Source: DATAEE01 sp963725145 (GTDB taxonomy: Bacteria > Acidobacteriota > Vicinamibacteria > Vicinamibacterales > 2-12-FULL-66-21). From it: a stretch of DNA of 64,000 nucleotides. The position numbers and the translations under genes were made by a program. A model generated the notes under the pieces. That model was not told where the DNA came from and did not search any database. It saw nothing but the letters and a program-made list of their open reading frames with translations. Of this stretch, positions 28,173 to 36,876 are shown one piece after another. Positions within the stretch are counted from its first letter, which is position 1, and every line of letters begins with the position of its first letter. Where the stretch lies: NCBI GenBank assembly GCA_963725145.1, contig CAVRXL010000012.1, positions 744,001-808,000 of the forward strand. Direction: 5' to 3'.

Positions 28173-29395
28173 TCCCGTCGCAGCGCCTCGATGGGATCCA
28201 GGGCGGCCGCGCGCATGGCCGGGTAGAGTCCGAAGAACAGACCGACGATCGCGGTCATGCCGATGCCGAGCGCGACCGACCAGGTCTCGATGACGGCCGG
28301 GAGCGGCGTGAACGCGGCGACGCCCAGCGCCAGCGCGAACCCGAACGCCGTGCCGATCAGCCCGCCGACCGTCGAGAGCGTCGTCGACTCGGTGAGGATC
28401 TGCCAGACGATGTCGCGACGGCGGGCCCCGAGCGCCTTGCGCAGGCCGATCTCGCGCGTCCGTTCGCTGACGACCATCAGCATGATGTTCATGATCACGA
28501 TGCCGCCGACGACGAGCGAGAGCGACACCACCCCGAGCAGAACGGCGAAGATGCCGGACGAGAACGCCCGCCAGAAGTCCATCAGGGTGTCGGACGTGAC
28601 CAGGCCGAAGTTGTCTTCTTCCTTCGCGCGCAGATGGCGCTCGATGCGCAGCGCGACGCGCGCGTCATCCATTGTGGAGGTCAACTGCGACGGATCGACG
28701 GGCTTGACCGTGACCTCGAGCGAGCGGCGCGACCCGAACAGCTTCCAGAACGCGCCCAGCGGAACGATCGCGAACTCGTCCTGCGAATTGCCGAAGACCG
28801 ATCCCTTCTTCTCGTTGACCCCGACGACACGGAAGTGCATGCCCCGGATCCGGATCACCTTGTCGATGGGATCCCGTCCCTTGAAAAGGTTCTCTGCCGT
28901 GTCCCAGCCGAGCAGCACGACGGGACGGCTCCGTTCGACTTCCTGCCGGCTCGGGATCCGGCCGACGACCGGCGTATAGCCGGCGAACTCGGCGTAGTCC
29001 GCCGAGACGCCGATGACTCGTGTGTTCTCGAGCGTGGTGTTCTCGAAGCTGAGGTTGGCCCCGGCCCCGGACTCGGCCATCACCGCATCCACCAGATCAG
29101 AAAACTCGCCGATCGCCTGCATGTCCGACAGGGTCACGACAGGATTCCGCCGGCGGGCGCGTTCCTCCTCCTCGTCGTCGGTGATGAAACCGACGCGCAT
29201 GACCTTGAAGGTCCCGGCGCCCACTTCCCCGATGATCGCGTTCGAGACGTACGTGTCCATCCCGCGGATCAGTGACACGACTGCGATGATGGATGTGACC
29301 GCGACGACGTTGCCGAGGATCATCATGAACGAGCGCAGCTTGTTCGTCCAGACGGACGACAGCGCGACGCCGATCGCATCCAGGAGCTTGTTCAT
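28169..29395 (-). CDS. MacB-type ABC transporter permease
   Basis: A 408-residue inner-membrane permease with the first helix near 20-45 (MILGNVVAVTSIIAVVSLI), a periplasmic core (about 50-270) and C-terminal helices with ERTREIGLRKALGARRRDIVWQ and the ending YPAMRAAALDPIEALRRE. It overlaps the adaptor gene upstream and the second permease downstream by 4 bp each (ATGA), which suggests fixed stoichiometry. No ATP-binding motif occurs in it. Confidence 0.88.
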   Translation of the reverse strand: MNKLLDAIGVALSSVWTNKLRSFMMILGNVVAVTSIIAVVSLIRGMDTYVSNAIIGEVGAGTFKVMRVGFITDDEEEERARRRNPVVTLSDMQAIGEFSDLVDAVMAESGAGANLSFENTTLENTRVIGVSADYAEFAGYTPVVGRIPSRQEVERSRPVVLLGWDTAENLFKGRDPIDKVIRIRGMHFRVVGVNEKKGSVFGNSQDEFAIVPLGAFWKLFGSRRSLEVTVKPVDPSQLTSTMDDARVALRIERHLRAKEEDNFGLVTSDTLMDFWRAFSSGIFAVLLGVVSLSLVVGGIVIMNIMLMVVSERTREIGLRKALGARRRDIVWQILTESTTLSTVGGLIGTAFGFALALGVAAFTPLPAVIETWSVALGIGMTAIVGLFFGLYPAMRAAALDPIEALRRE

Positions 29396-30747
29396 CGACG
29401 TCGCGACCCTCTATCGGGCGTCTCGACCTTGACCGAATCCCCGTCCTGCAGGTTGCGCACCGAGCTGAACGGGCCGGTGATGACCTGTTCCCCTTCCTTG
29501 GGGCCGGACAGCAGCTCGAAGTACTTCTCGCCCGCGATCCCCGTCTTGACAGGCACGAACTCGGCGACCTTGTTGCGCACGACGAAGACCCCTTCTTCCT
29601 CTCGACGGGTCTGTCCTTTCGGCAGCTCCTCGGCCGAAGCGGCGCCCAGGCTCGGACGACGCGGACGTCGGCCTTCCTCCTTCGGCGGACGCACGATCGC
29701 TCCCTTCTCGTCGAAGATGAGCTCGCGGACGGCGAGCGCCTGAATCGGCACCGACAGCGCCATGTCTCGCGTCGCCGTCGTGATCTCCGCGGTGCAGGTA
29801 AAGCCGGGGCGAACCTCCGGGATCTCGCCTTCGAGCGTCACGACCACCTTGAAGTTGGTCGCCTGCTGCCCCGCGGCGGCCTGACCCGTCGCCTGGATCG
29901 GACTGTTCCCGACCTCCGTCACCTTGCCGTTGAAGGTCTGGTTCGGCACGGCGTCGATCCGGATCACCGCCTTCTGGCCGATTTTCACACCCGGAATGTC
30001 GGTCTCGTCGACCTCCACCTCGGCCTCGATGATCGACATGTCCGCGATCGTCAACAGGACGGTGCCGGGATTGTTCATCGTCCCGATCACGACCGTTTCG
30101 CCTTCCTCGATGTTGCGTCGCGTCACGAGCCCGTTGATCGGCGACTCGATCCTGACCTTGCTGAGATCGTAGCGCGCGCCTTCGAGCATCGCCCGCTCCT
30201 GCAGCACGCGGAGCCGCAGCGTCTCCACGGCCTTGATCCGTTCCTGCAGCTCGATCTCGCGCAGCTTCGTCTCGTTCTCCGTGCGATCGAGCGTTTCCTT
30301 GGTCGTCAGGCCCTGCTTCCACAGCTCGCGCTGCCGCCGGACGTTTTCCTGCGCGAGGAGAAGGGCCGTGCGGGAGCTTTCGATCATCACCTTCGCCTGC
30401 TCGAGCTGCGACGCCGACGCCTGCATGCTCGCCTCGCCGCTGTCGACCCGCGACCGGAGGTTGCGCGGGTCGATCTGCAGCAGGAACTGCCCCTGCTTCA
30501 CGCGGTCCCCTTCGTTCACCGCGAGGCTCGTCACGCGCCCCATCGTGTCGGCGCTGATGTTCACGGAGCGCTTCGGCTGGATCGTGCCGGACGCCGACAC
30601 GATCGCCTCGAGCCGCTGCTTCTTGATCGGCTCGACGTTGACCGTCACCGCGTCCGACCGCTTGAACGCCAGGTTGGCGACGACGATCGCCACGAGCGCG
30701 ATCACGATGACCGCGCCGATGATGATCTTCTTGCGCGAAACCTTCAT
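29392..30747 (-). CDS. MacA/HlyD-type periplasmic adaptor subunit
   Basis: A 451-residue membrane-fusion protein. An N-terminal anchor helix (about 8-26) is followed by a biotinyl-lipoyl-like half (GRVTSLAVNEGDRVKQGQFLLQID near 70), a coiled-coil hairpin (about 100-190), the second half (SPINGLVTRRNIEEGETV), and beta-barrel and membrane-proximal domains. It links the inner-membrane permeases to an outer-membrane TolC-like protein, which is not in this window. The ATG at 30747 is chosen because GGGGGG lies just upstream and the helix follows directly. It overlaps the Yip1 gene by 4 bp. A Lys/Arg-rich insertion near residue 345 is unusual. Confidence 0.88.
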   Translation of the reverse strand: MKVSRKKIIIGAVIVIALVAIVVANLAFKRSDAVTVNVEPIKKQRLEAIVSASGTIQPKRSVNISADTMGRVTSLAVNEGDRVKQGQFLLQIDPRNLRSRVDSGEASMQASASQLEQAKVMIESSRTALLLAQENVRRQRELWKQGLTTKETLDRTENETKLREIELQERIKAVETLRLRVLQERAMLEGARYDLSKVRIESPINGLVTRRNIEEGETVVIGTMNNPGTVLLTIADMSIIEAEVEVDETDIPGVKIGQKAVIRIDAVPNQTFNGKVTEVGNSPIQATGQAAAGQQATNFKVVVTLEGEIPEVRPGFTCTAEITTATRDMALSVPIQALAVRELIFDEKGAIVRPPKEEGRRPRRPSLGAASAEELPKGQTRREEEGVFVVRNKVAEFVPVKTGIAGEKYFELLSGPKEGEQVITGPFSSVRNLQDGDSVKVETPDRGSRRR

Positions 30748-31475
30748 GAACCCCCCAAAGCCGACATCGTGCCCGCGATAATCAACGCGATCACGGCGTA
30801 CACCGCAAGCAGCGACATGACGATCGGCTGCGTGCGCCTCCGATAGAGCACCGCGAGCCCGATGGCGAGCACCACCACCCACCAGATGAGGAAGAGATCG
30901 ACGGTCCCCAGCAGGCGCGTCACGAAGCTGCCTTCAGGGAGGCCGGGCGCCAGCGCCGCCAGGTTCGTCGGGCTCGACATCGATTCCCGCACGTAGTTCA
31001 GGGGCATCACGAAGATCCAACCCAGCGCGGAGATCACTCCGGCGTGCGAGACGACCGCCATGAGCTGCTTGAACGTGGCACGGCCGCCCATCGCAGCGTT
31101 GAAGACCGCGAAGAGGATGCCGGAGGTGATTAGCGTCATGATCGGGATCGCGAGGAGCATGACGCCGGTCGTGATGTAGCCGACAACCGGCGCGATCTTT
31201 TCCATCTGAGCGTACTGCTCGTCGCTCATCTGGCGGCCCCACGCCTCGGACTGGTCGACCTGCTGATCGAGCCAGGCCTGCTGGCCGACCTCGGTCAGCA
31301 GAAACCCTCCGATCGTGACACAGCCGACGAGCGTGACGAAGGCCAGCACGCCGAGCACTTTGGGATGGTCAGCGACCGCGGCGAAGGTGTCGCGCGGCGA
31401 CACCACGATCCCGACGATCCGGGACAGGAGCCCCTGGGCGCGCTGCGCCCCCTCGACCTGCGTCATCTCAGCCAT
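30744..31475 (-). CDS. Yip1-family membrane protein
   Basis: A 243-residue protein with five to six hydrophobic helices. Its N-terminus reads LSRIVGIVVSPRDTFAAVADHPKVLGVLAFV, the Yip1 domain signature; later helices include YITTGVMLLAIPIMTLITSG and FLIWWVVVLAIGLAVLYRRR. Bacterial Yip1 proteins have no settled function. ATG 31475 (MAEMTQVEG) is chosen because sequence upstream in frame lacks similarity. It is the first gene of the export operon and overlaps the adaptor start (ATGA), so a role with the transporter is inferred. Confidence 0.8.
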   Translation of the reverse strand: MAEMTQVEGAQRAQGLLSRIVGIVVSPRDTFAAVADHPKVLGVLAFVTLVGCVTIGGFLLTEVGQQAWLDQQVDQSEAWGRQMSDEQYAQMEKIAPVVGYITTGVMLLAIPIMTLITSGILFAVFNAAMGGRATFKQLMAVVSHAGVISALGWIFVMPLNYVRESMSSPTNLAALAPGLPEGSFVTRLLGTVDLFLIWWVVVLAIGLAVLYRRRTQPIVMSLLAVYAVIALIIAGTMSALGGS

Positions 31476-31610
31476 TTGCAGCTCTCTGGGAAAGTGCGGA
31501 CCGAAGGCGTCAATTGTACCGCTAATGTCCGAATACGACCAAGGTGAACCGCAGGTTTCGTCGAGCGGCAAGTACCGTCCACAGAAGGGTTTGAGGGTAA
31601 GCTTGGGCGG

Positions 31611-32474
31611 ATGCTTCGCGCCGGTTTGACGCTCGTCCTCCTGATTGTCCCAGCCGTTGCCTCCGCCCAGCCCTTCGAGACGATCGGCGTACGCGCGCTC
31701 GGGATGGGGGGCGCATTCGTCGCGGTGGCGGACGACGTGTCGGCGATCTGGTGGAATCCTGCGGGGCTCGCGACCGGCGGTTTGTTCAGCATGGCCGTGG
31801 ACTATGAATCGTTCGACGAGCGGTCCGGCACCGGCATCTTCACCGGGACGCCGCCGCTCGGGCTGGGCTACGTCCGGACGCGGCTCGAAGGCCTCGTGAC
31901 CCACCAGGCGGGCGTGACGCTTCTCCACACGCTGGTGGAGGGGTTCACGGTCGGCGGCGCGCTGAAGTTCGTGCGCGGCCTCGCCTCGCTCGACCCGGAT
32001 GACGATGCGCTAGGTCGGGCAACCAACTCGTTCGACCTCGATGCGGGAGCGCTGTATGTTCGAGGACCCTGGCGGGCCGGCCTCACCGTGAGGAATATCG
32101 TTGAACCGCAGTTCGACACGATGGATGGGACACCGCTCAGGCTCGAACGGATGGCCCGGGCAGGCGTGGCCTGGCTCCAGGGCGACTGGACCATCGCCAT
32201 CGACGCCGACCTGACCAGGTCTTCGCTGAACCCGGCTGCGGAAGCAGCGGAGGATCGGCGGATTCTGGCGGCCGGCACCGAATGGCGGTGGGGCCGGCGG
32301 CTTGCCGCGCGCGGCGGCCTTCGGCTGAACACCGCAGGCGACGACCTCGGTCCGGTCGCGACGGGCGGGTTTGGTATTGCCGTCTGGGGGTCGGTCTGGG
32401 TGGATGCGCAGGTCACCGGAGGCTCCGATGATGGCGATCGCGGATGGGGCATCGCGGGTCGCGTTCACTTCTAA
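31611..32474 (+). CDS. Outer-membrane protein of the TraF/PorV-like group
   Basis: A 287-residue protein with a signal peptide (MLRAGLTLVLLIVPAVASAQ) followed by FETIGVRALGMGGAFVAVADDVSAIWWNPAGLA, the hallmark N-terminus of the conjugal-transfer TraF-like, PorV and UPF0164 outer-membrane barrels. Alternating beta-strands continue to a terminal RVHF, an outer-membrane ending. Function unknown; no TraF-type operon is present. It is divergent from the Yip1 gene and precedes the pilus locus, with a separate promoter for pilB between. Confidence 0.8.
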   Translation: MLRAGLTLVLLIVPAVASAQPFETIGVRALGMGGAFVAVADDVSAIWWNPAGLATGGLFSMAVDYESFDERSGTGIFTGTPPLGLGYVRTRLEGLVTHQAGVTLLHTLVEGFTVGGALKFVRGLASLDPDDDALGRATNSFDLDAGALYVRGPWRAGLTVRNIVEPQFDTMDGTPLRLERMARAGVAWLQGDWTIAIDADLTRSSLNPAAEAAEDRRILAAGTEWRWGRRLAARGGLRLNTAGDDLGPVATGGFGIAVWGSVWVDAQVTGGSDDGDRGWGIAGRVHF

Positions 32475-32521
32475 CTCCCTGAACCAGAGCGGCTTACTGC
32501 GCCGTCAAAAAGTTTACGGAT

Positions 32522-32557
32522 TGACAGTTCACGTCTGTCTATTGACAGAAACTGTCA
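32522..32557. promoter_or_regulatory. Interlaced TGACAG/CTGTC half-sites upstream of pilB
   Basis: TGACAG at 32522-32527, CTGTC at 32535-32539, TTGACAG at 32542-32548 and CTGTCA at 32552-32557 form overlapping inverted repeats, covering the -35 element of the pilB promoter. CTGTC resembles the C/GTGTC half-site described for PilR of Pseudomonas. A regulator could therefore bind here; which one is not known. Confidence 0.55.
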
Positions 32558-32569
32558 TAGCTGTACAAT
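32542..32569 (+). promoter_or_regulatory. Sigma-70-type promoter for pilB
   Basis: TTGACA at 32542-32547 and TACAAT at 32564-32569 with a 16-bp spacer, about 75 bp before the pilB start codon. Confidence 0.65.
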
Positions 32570-32644
32570 AATCACTTCCCCAGCAGGTTCTCCTCTCGGC
32601 TCCCGCCAGGGTTCTGAATCACGGGACCAGACTCTCACTAAGCT

Positions 32645-34438
32645 ATGGCTGTCCGCATCGGTGAACTTCTGTTGAAGGAGAAGCGCATTACGCCTGCGCA
32701 GCTCCAGGAAGCGCTCAACGCGCAGAAGACGAATGGCGGCAAGCTGGGCTACAACCTGGTCAAGCTGGGGTTCGTCAAGGACGAGGAGATCACCCAGCTC
32801 CTCAGCAAGCAATACGGCGTTCCCTCCATCAACCTGACGCAGTTCGACGTCGACACCGCCGTCATCAAGCTCGTGCCGGCCGACACGGCCCACAAGTATC
32901 AGATCGTGCCGCTCAGTCGCGCGGGGGCGACCCTGACGATCGCGATGACCGACCCGACCAACGTGTTCGCCATGGACGACATCAAGTTCATGACGGGCTA
33001 CAACGTCGAGCCGGTGGTGGCCTCCGAGACCGGGGTCATGGAGGCGATCCAGCGGTACTACTCGGCTCCGGCGCCACCCAGCGGAGGCGGGAGGCGCCAG
33101 CAGCAGGTACAGGAGCAGCCGCAGGGCGAAAGCATTTCGAGCGCCTCGTCTCTCGACCTGGTCACGAAGGCTCTCGAGGAGACGTCGTCGGTGATGGACG
33201 ACGACGTCGAGGTGCTCGAGGATCTCGAGCAGATCGACGTCGCGTCGCTGGAGAAACAGGGAGGCGAGGCGCCGGTCATCCGCCTCGTGAACCTGATGCT
33301 GATGTCGGCGATTCAAAAAGGGGCGAGCGACATCCACATCGAGCCGTACGAGAAGGAGTTCCGCGTCCGGTTCCGCATCGACGGCATTCTCTACAACGTC
33401 ATGGCGCCGCCGATGAAGTTTCGCGACGCGATCACCTCGCGCGTCAAGATCATGTCCAAGCTGGACATCGCGGAGAAGCGCCTCCCCCAGGACGGCCGCA
33501 TCAAGCTGCGGTTCGCCGACAACGGGGCGACTCGCGAGATTGACTTCCGCGTCTCCTGCCTGCCGACGCTCTTCGGCGAGAAGATCGTCATGCGTCTGCT
33601 CGACAAGAACAAGTTGATGCTCGACATGACGAAGCTCGGCTTCGAGCAGGAATCGCTCGTGAAGTTCGAGCGGAACATCCTCAAGCCCTGGGGGATGGTG
33701 CTGGTGACCGGCCCGACCGGCAGCGGCAAGACCAACACGCTGTATTCGTCCATCTCGAAGATCAACACGATGGACACGAACATCATCACCGCGGAGGACC
33801 CCGTCGAGTTCAACCTCGTCGGCGTCAACCAGGTCCAGATCCGGGAGAACATCGGCCTGAACTTCGCGGCGGCGCTGCGCTCGTTCCTGCGGCAGGACCC
33901 GAACATCATCCTCGTCGGCGAGATCCGCGACTTCGAGACCGCGGAGATCGCGGTCAAGGCGGCGCTCACCGGCCACCTCGTGCTCTCGACGCTGCACACC
34001 AACGACGCGCCGAGCACGGTCAACCGGCTGATGAACATGGGCATCGAGCCGTTTCTCGTGGCGAGCTCCGTGAACCTGATCTGCGCGCAGCGTCTCGTCC
34101 GGCGGGTCTGCGCGAAGTGCAAGGAAGACCATCCGACGCCGGCCCAGGCGCTCGTCGAGGCGGGCTTCACGCCAGAGGAATCGGAGGCGGTCGTTCCCAA
34201 GAAAGGGAAGGGCTGCGACGTCTGCAACAACACGGGCTACAAGGGACGCGTCGGCCTCTACGAGATCATGGAGGTCACCGACGAGCTGCGCGAGCTCATT
34301 CTGGTCGGCGCCTCGGCGCTCGAGCTGCGGCGCAAGGCGGTCGAGGAAGGGATGATCACGCTTCGCCGCAGTGGCCTGATGAAGGTTCAGCAGGGGATGA
34401 CGACGATCGAGGAAGTCGCGCGGGAAACGGTGAAATGA
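32645..34438 (+). CDS. pilB: Type IV pilus assembly ATPase PilB
   Basis: A 597-residue cytoplasmic hexameric ATPase that powers pilus extension. The N-terminal MshE/GspE-type domain (RIGELLLKEKRITPAQLQEAL) spans about 1-150. The catalytic domain has Walker A GPTGSGKT near residue 356, an Asp box and Walker B (IILVGEIRD), and a His box (STLHTND). The zinc-binding four-Cys motif is CAKC near 489 and CDVC near 523. It is the first gene of the pil locus, with its own promoter and half-sites upstream. No strong ribosome binding site is seen before the ATG. Confidence 0.95.
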   Translation: MAVRIGELLLKEKRITPAQLQEALNAQKTNGGKLGYNLVKLGFVKDEEITQLLSKQYGVPSINLTQFDVDTAVIKLVPADTAHKYQIVPLSRAGATLTIAMTDPTNVFAMDDIKFMTGYNVEPVVASETGVMEAIQRYYSAPAPPSGGGRRQQQVQEQPQGESISSASSLDLVTKALEETSSVMDDDVEVLEDLEQIDVASLEKQGGEAPVIRLVNLMLMSAIQKGASDIHIEPYEKEFRVRFRIDGILYNVMAPPMKFRDAITSRVKIMSKLDIAEKRLPQDGRIKLRFADNGATREIDFRVSCLPTLFGEKIVMRLLDKNKLMLDMTKLGFEQESLVKFERNILKPWGMVLVTGPTGSGKTNTLYSSISKINTMDTNIITAEDPVEFNLVGVNQVQIRENIGLNFAAALRSFLRQDPNIILVGEIRDFETAEIAVKAALTGHLVLSTLHTNDAPSTVNRLMNMGIEPFLVASSVNLICAQRLVRRVCAKCKEDHPTPAQALVEAGFTPEESEAVVPKKGKGCDVCNNTGYKGRVGLYEIMEVTDELRELILVGASALELRRKAVEEGMITLRRSGLMKVQQGMTTIEEVARETVK

Positions 34439-34455
34439 CGCTGGCCCGCAAACAA

Positions 34456-34481
34456 CGTAGCGCAGGCCTTCAAGCCTGCCC
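34456..34481. repeat. GCAGGCCTTCAAGCCTGC hairpin repeat between pilB and pilT
   Basis: A gtagcgcaggccttcaagcc palindrome fills most of the 59-bp gap before pilT, directly upstream of its GGAGGGG ribosome binding site. The minus strand carries the GGCTTGAAGGCC core shared with 57273-57300 and 21584-21603. Confidence 0.6.
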
Positions 34482-34497
34482 GGAGGGGAACGACTGA

Positions 34498-35616
34498 ATG
34501 GCGACGCTGCCCGAACTGCTGCAAGTCCTGGTCGACAACAACGGATCGGACCTGCATATCACGACGAACACACCGCCCCAGATCCGGGTGCACGGCAAGC
34601 TGCAACAGCTCGATCTGCCGCTGCTCACGCCGTCGGAAACCAAGCAGCTGGCGTACAGCGTGCTGACCGACGCGCAGAAGAAACGGTTCGAGGAGTCGAT
34701 GGAGCTGGACTTCTCGTTCGGCATCCGCGGCCTCGCCCGTTTCCGCTGCAACGTCTTCAACCAGCGCGGCGCGGTCGGCGCGGTCTACCGGGTCATCCCC
34801 GAGAAGATCAAAGGATTCGACGACCTCGGGCTTCCGAAGGTCATCGCCAACCTGGCCGAAAAGCCGCGCGGGCTGGTACTCGTCACCGGCCCGACCGGCA
34901 GCGGCAAGTCCACGACGCTCGCGGCGATGATCGACAAGATCAATGCCGAACGCCGTGAGCACATCCTGACGATCGAGGATCCGATCGAGTACATCCATCC
35001 GCACAGGGGCTGTCTCGTCAATCAGCGTGAAGTCCACAGCGACACGCAGAGCTTCTCGATGGCGCTGCGCGCCGCGCTGCGCGAGGACCCGGACATCGTG
35101 CTGATCGGCGAGCTGCGCGACCTCGAAACCATCGAATCGGCGCTGCGGATCGCCGAGACGGGGCACCTGACGTTCGCGACGCTCCACACGAACTCCGCTG
35201 CACAGACGATCAACCGCATCATCGACGTCTTCCCGGCGCACCAGCAGGGGCAGATCCGGACGCAGCTCTCGCTCGTCCTGGAGGGGATCGTCTGTCAGGC
35301 GCTGCTGCCGCGGTCCGACGGGGCAGGACGGTGCGTCGCGCTGGAGATCATGGTGCCGAACGCGGCGATCCGGAACCTGATCCGCGACGACAAAGTGCAT
35401 CAGATCTATTCGACGATGCAGTCCGGGCAGGAGAAGCTCGGCATGCAGACCATGAACCAGTCGCTGGCGACGCTCGTGCATCGGAAGCTGATCTCTCTCG
35501 AAACTGCGCTCGGGACCTCGTCGCTCAGAGACGAGCTGCAGGACCTGATCAATCGCGGCGTCGGCGTGGTGCCCGGCGCCGGTCTCAACCGGCCGCGGCC
35601 GGTGCCACAGAGGTAA
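34498..35616 (+). CDS. pilT: Type IV pilus retraction ATPase PilT
   Basis: A 372-residue cytoplasmic hexameric ATPase that powers pilus retraction and twitching. The N-terminal domain starts LPELLQVLVDNNGSDLHITTNTPPQIR. Walker A is GPTGSGKST near residue 130, Asp and Walker B boxes are REDPDIVLIGELRD, the His box is FATLHTNSAAQT, and the AIRNLIRDDKVHQIYSTMQ motif near 285-303 is the PilT-specific AIRNLIRE region needed for retraction. GGAGGGG precedes the ATG by about 8 bp. Confidence 0.95.
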   Translation: MATLPELLQVLVDNNGSDLHITTNTPPQIRVHGKLQQLDLPLLTPSETKQLAYSVLTDAQKKRFEESMELDFSFGIRGLARFRCNVFNQRGAVGAVYRVIPEKIKGFDDLGLPKVIANLAEKPRGLVLVTGPTGSGKSTTLAAMIDKINAERREHILTIEDPIEYIHPHRGCLVNQREVHSDTQSFSMALRAALREDPDIVLIGELRDLETIESALRIAETGHLTFATLHTNSAAQTINRIIDVFPAHQQGQIRTQLSLVLEGIVCQALLPRSDGAGRCVALEIMVPNAAIRNLIRDDKVHQIYSTMQSGQEKLGMQTMNQSLATLVHRKLISLETALGTSSLRDELQDLINRGVGVVPGAGLNRPRPVPQR

Positions 35617-35622
35617 GGAGAC

Positions 35623-36846
35623 ATGGCCACATTTGCCTTTTCGGGACGGACGCGCGCGGGCGAGATCATCACCGGCGAGCGTGCGGGTGACACGCGTGAC
35701 GCCGTCGTCGCGGCGCTCCGGCGCGAGCAGATCATGGTCACCCGCATCGACGCGCTCAAGGAGCAGGCGGCCGAGAAGAAGGCGGCGGCGCCCGTGAAGG
35801 CCAAGGGGAAGGCGGTTCCTTCCAAGAACCTGGCGATCTTCACGCGTCAGTTCTCCGTCATGATCGACGCCGGCCTGCCGCTCGTGCAGTGCCTCGACAT
35901 CCTCGGGAAGCAGGAGCCCGACAAGAACTTCTCGAGCGTCATCCTGGCCACCCGATCCGACGTCGAGGCGGGCGCCGCGCTCGCCGACGCGATGAAGAGG
36001 CACCCGAAGGCGTTCGACCCGCTCTTCACCAACATGATCGCGGCGGGCGAGGCGGGCGGCATCCTCGACACGATTCTCAAGCGCCTCGCGGTGTACATCG
36101 AAAAGAACGTCAAGCTGAAGGGGCAGGTCAAGTCCGCGATGATCTATCCCATCGCCGTCCTGATCATCGCCGCGCTGGTCGTCGGCGTCATCCTGTGGAA
36201 GGTCATCCCGACCTTCGCGCAGATGTTCGAGGGCCTCGGCGCCAGCCTGCCGCTGCCGACGCGCGTCGTCATCGCGATGTCGAACTACGTCGTCTGGTAC
36301 GGCTGGATCCTGTTCATCATCATCCCGCTCGGCATTTACGGCTTCAAGAGCTACTACGACACAGACGCCGGCCGGCACACGGTCGACGCGGCGGTGCTCA
36401 AGATGCCGATCCTCGGGCTGATCATGCGGAAGATCGCCGTCGCGCGGTTCTGCCGCACGCTCGCGACCCTCATGAGCTCGGGCGTCCCGATCCTCGACGG
36501 GCTCGACATCACGGCCAAGACCTCGGGCAATGCGATCGTCGAAGACGCGATCATGGTGACGCGGTCGGGGATCGAGCGCGGCGAGACCATCTCCGGGCCG
36601 CTCGCCCAGACGGCCGTGTTCCCGTCGATGGTCGTGCAGATGATCAACGTCGGCGAGACCACGGGCGCGCTCGACACGATGCTCAGCAAGATCGCCGACT
36701 TCTACGAGGAAGAAGTGGACACGGCTGTCGCCGGGCTGCTGACCCTGATGGAGCCGCTGATGATCGCGGTCCTCGGCGTCATCGTCGGCGGCATCGTCAT
36801 CGCGATGTACATGCCGATCTTCGACATGATCAGCAAGCTTACGTAG
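35623..36846 (+). CDS. pilC: Type IV pilus inner-membrane platform protein PilC
   Basis: A 407-residue inner-membrane protein with two GspF/PilC domains (about 70-195 and 275-395). Three hydrophobic helices are seen, at about 170-190, 215-240 and 375-400, and the repeated TRQFSVMIDAGLPLVQCLDIL and CRTLATLMSSGVPILDGLDI motifs occur. It is the platform on which PilB and PilT act. A strong AAGGAG site overlaps the pilT stop, 6 bp before the ATG. Confidence 0.95.
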   Translation: MATFAFSGRTRAGEIITGERAGDTRDAVVAALRREQIMVTRIDALKEQAAEKKAAAPVKAKGKAVPSKNLAIFTRQFSVMIDAGLPLVQCLDILGKQEPDKNFSSVILATRSDVEAGAALADAMKRHPKAFDPLFTNMIAAGEAGGILDTILKRLAVYIEKNVKLKGQVKSAMIYPIAVLIIAALVVGVILWKVIPTFAQMFEGLGASLPLPTRVVIAMSNYVVWYGWILFIIIPLGIYGFKSYYDTDAGRHTVDAAVLKMPILGLIMRKIAVARFCRTLATLMSSGVPILDGLDITAKTSGNAIVEDAIMVTRSGIERGETISGPLAQTAVFPSMVVQMINVGETTGALDTMLSKIADFYEEEVDTAVAGLLTLMEPLMIAVLGVIVGGIVIAMYMPIFDMISKLT

Positions 36847-36847
36847 G

Positions 36848-36874
36848 GACTGGGGACTAGGGACTAGGGACTAA
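36848..36874. repeat. GGGACTA tandem repeat before pilS
   Basis: Four near-identical 7-8 bp units (ggactgg, ggactag, ggactag, ggacta) occupy the whole 30-bp gap between pilC and the GTG of pilS. Confidence 0.75.
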
Positions 36875-36876
36875 AA

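Noticed and set aside
34387..36378. Long minus-strand open frame over pilT/pilC
   Set aside because: Mirror of strongly conserved pil genes; no ribosome binding site and no family motif.
36848..36874. CRISPR array
   Set aside because: Units of 7-8 bp directly abut with no spacers; no cas gene in the window.
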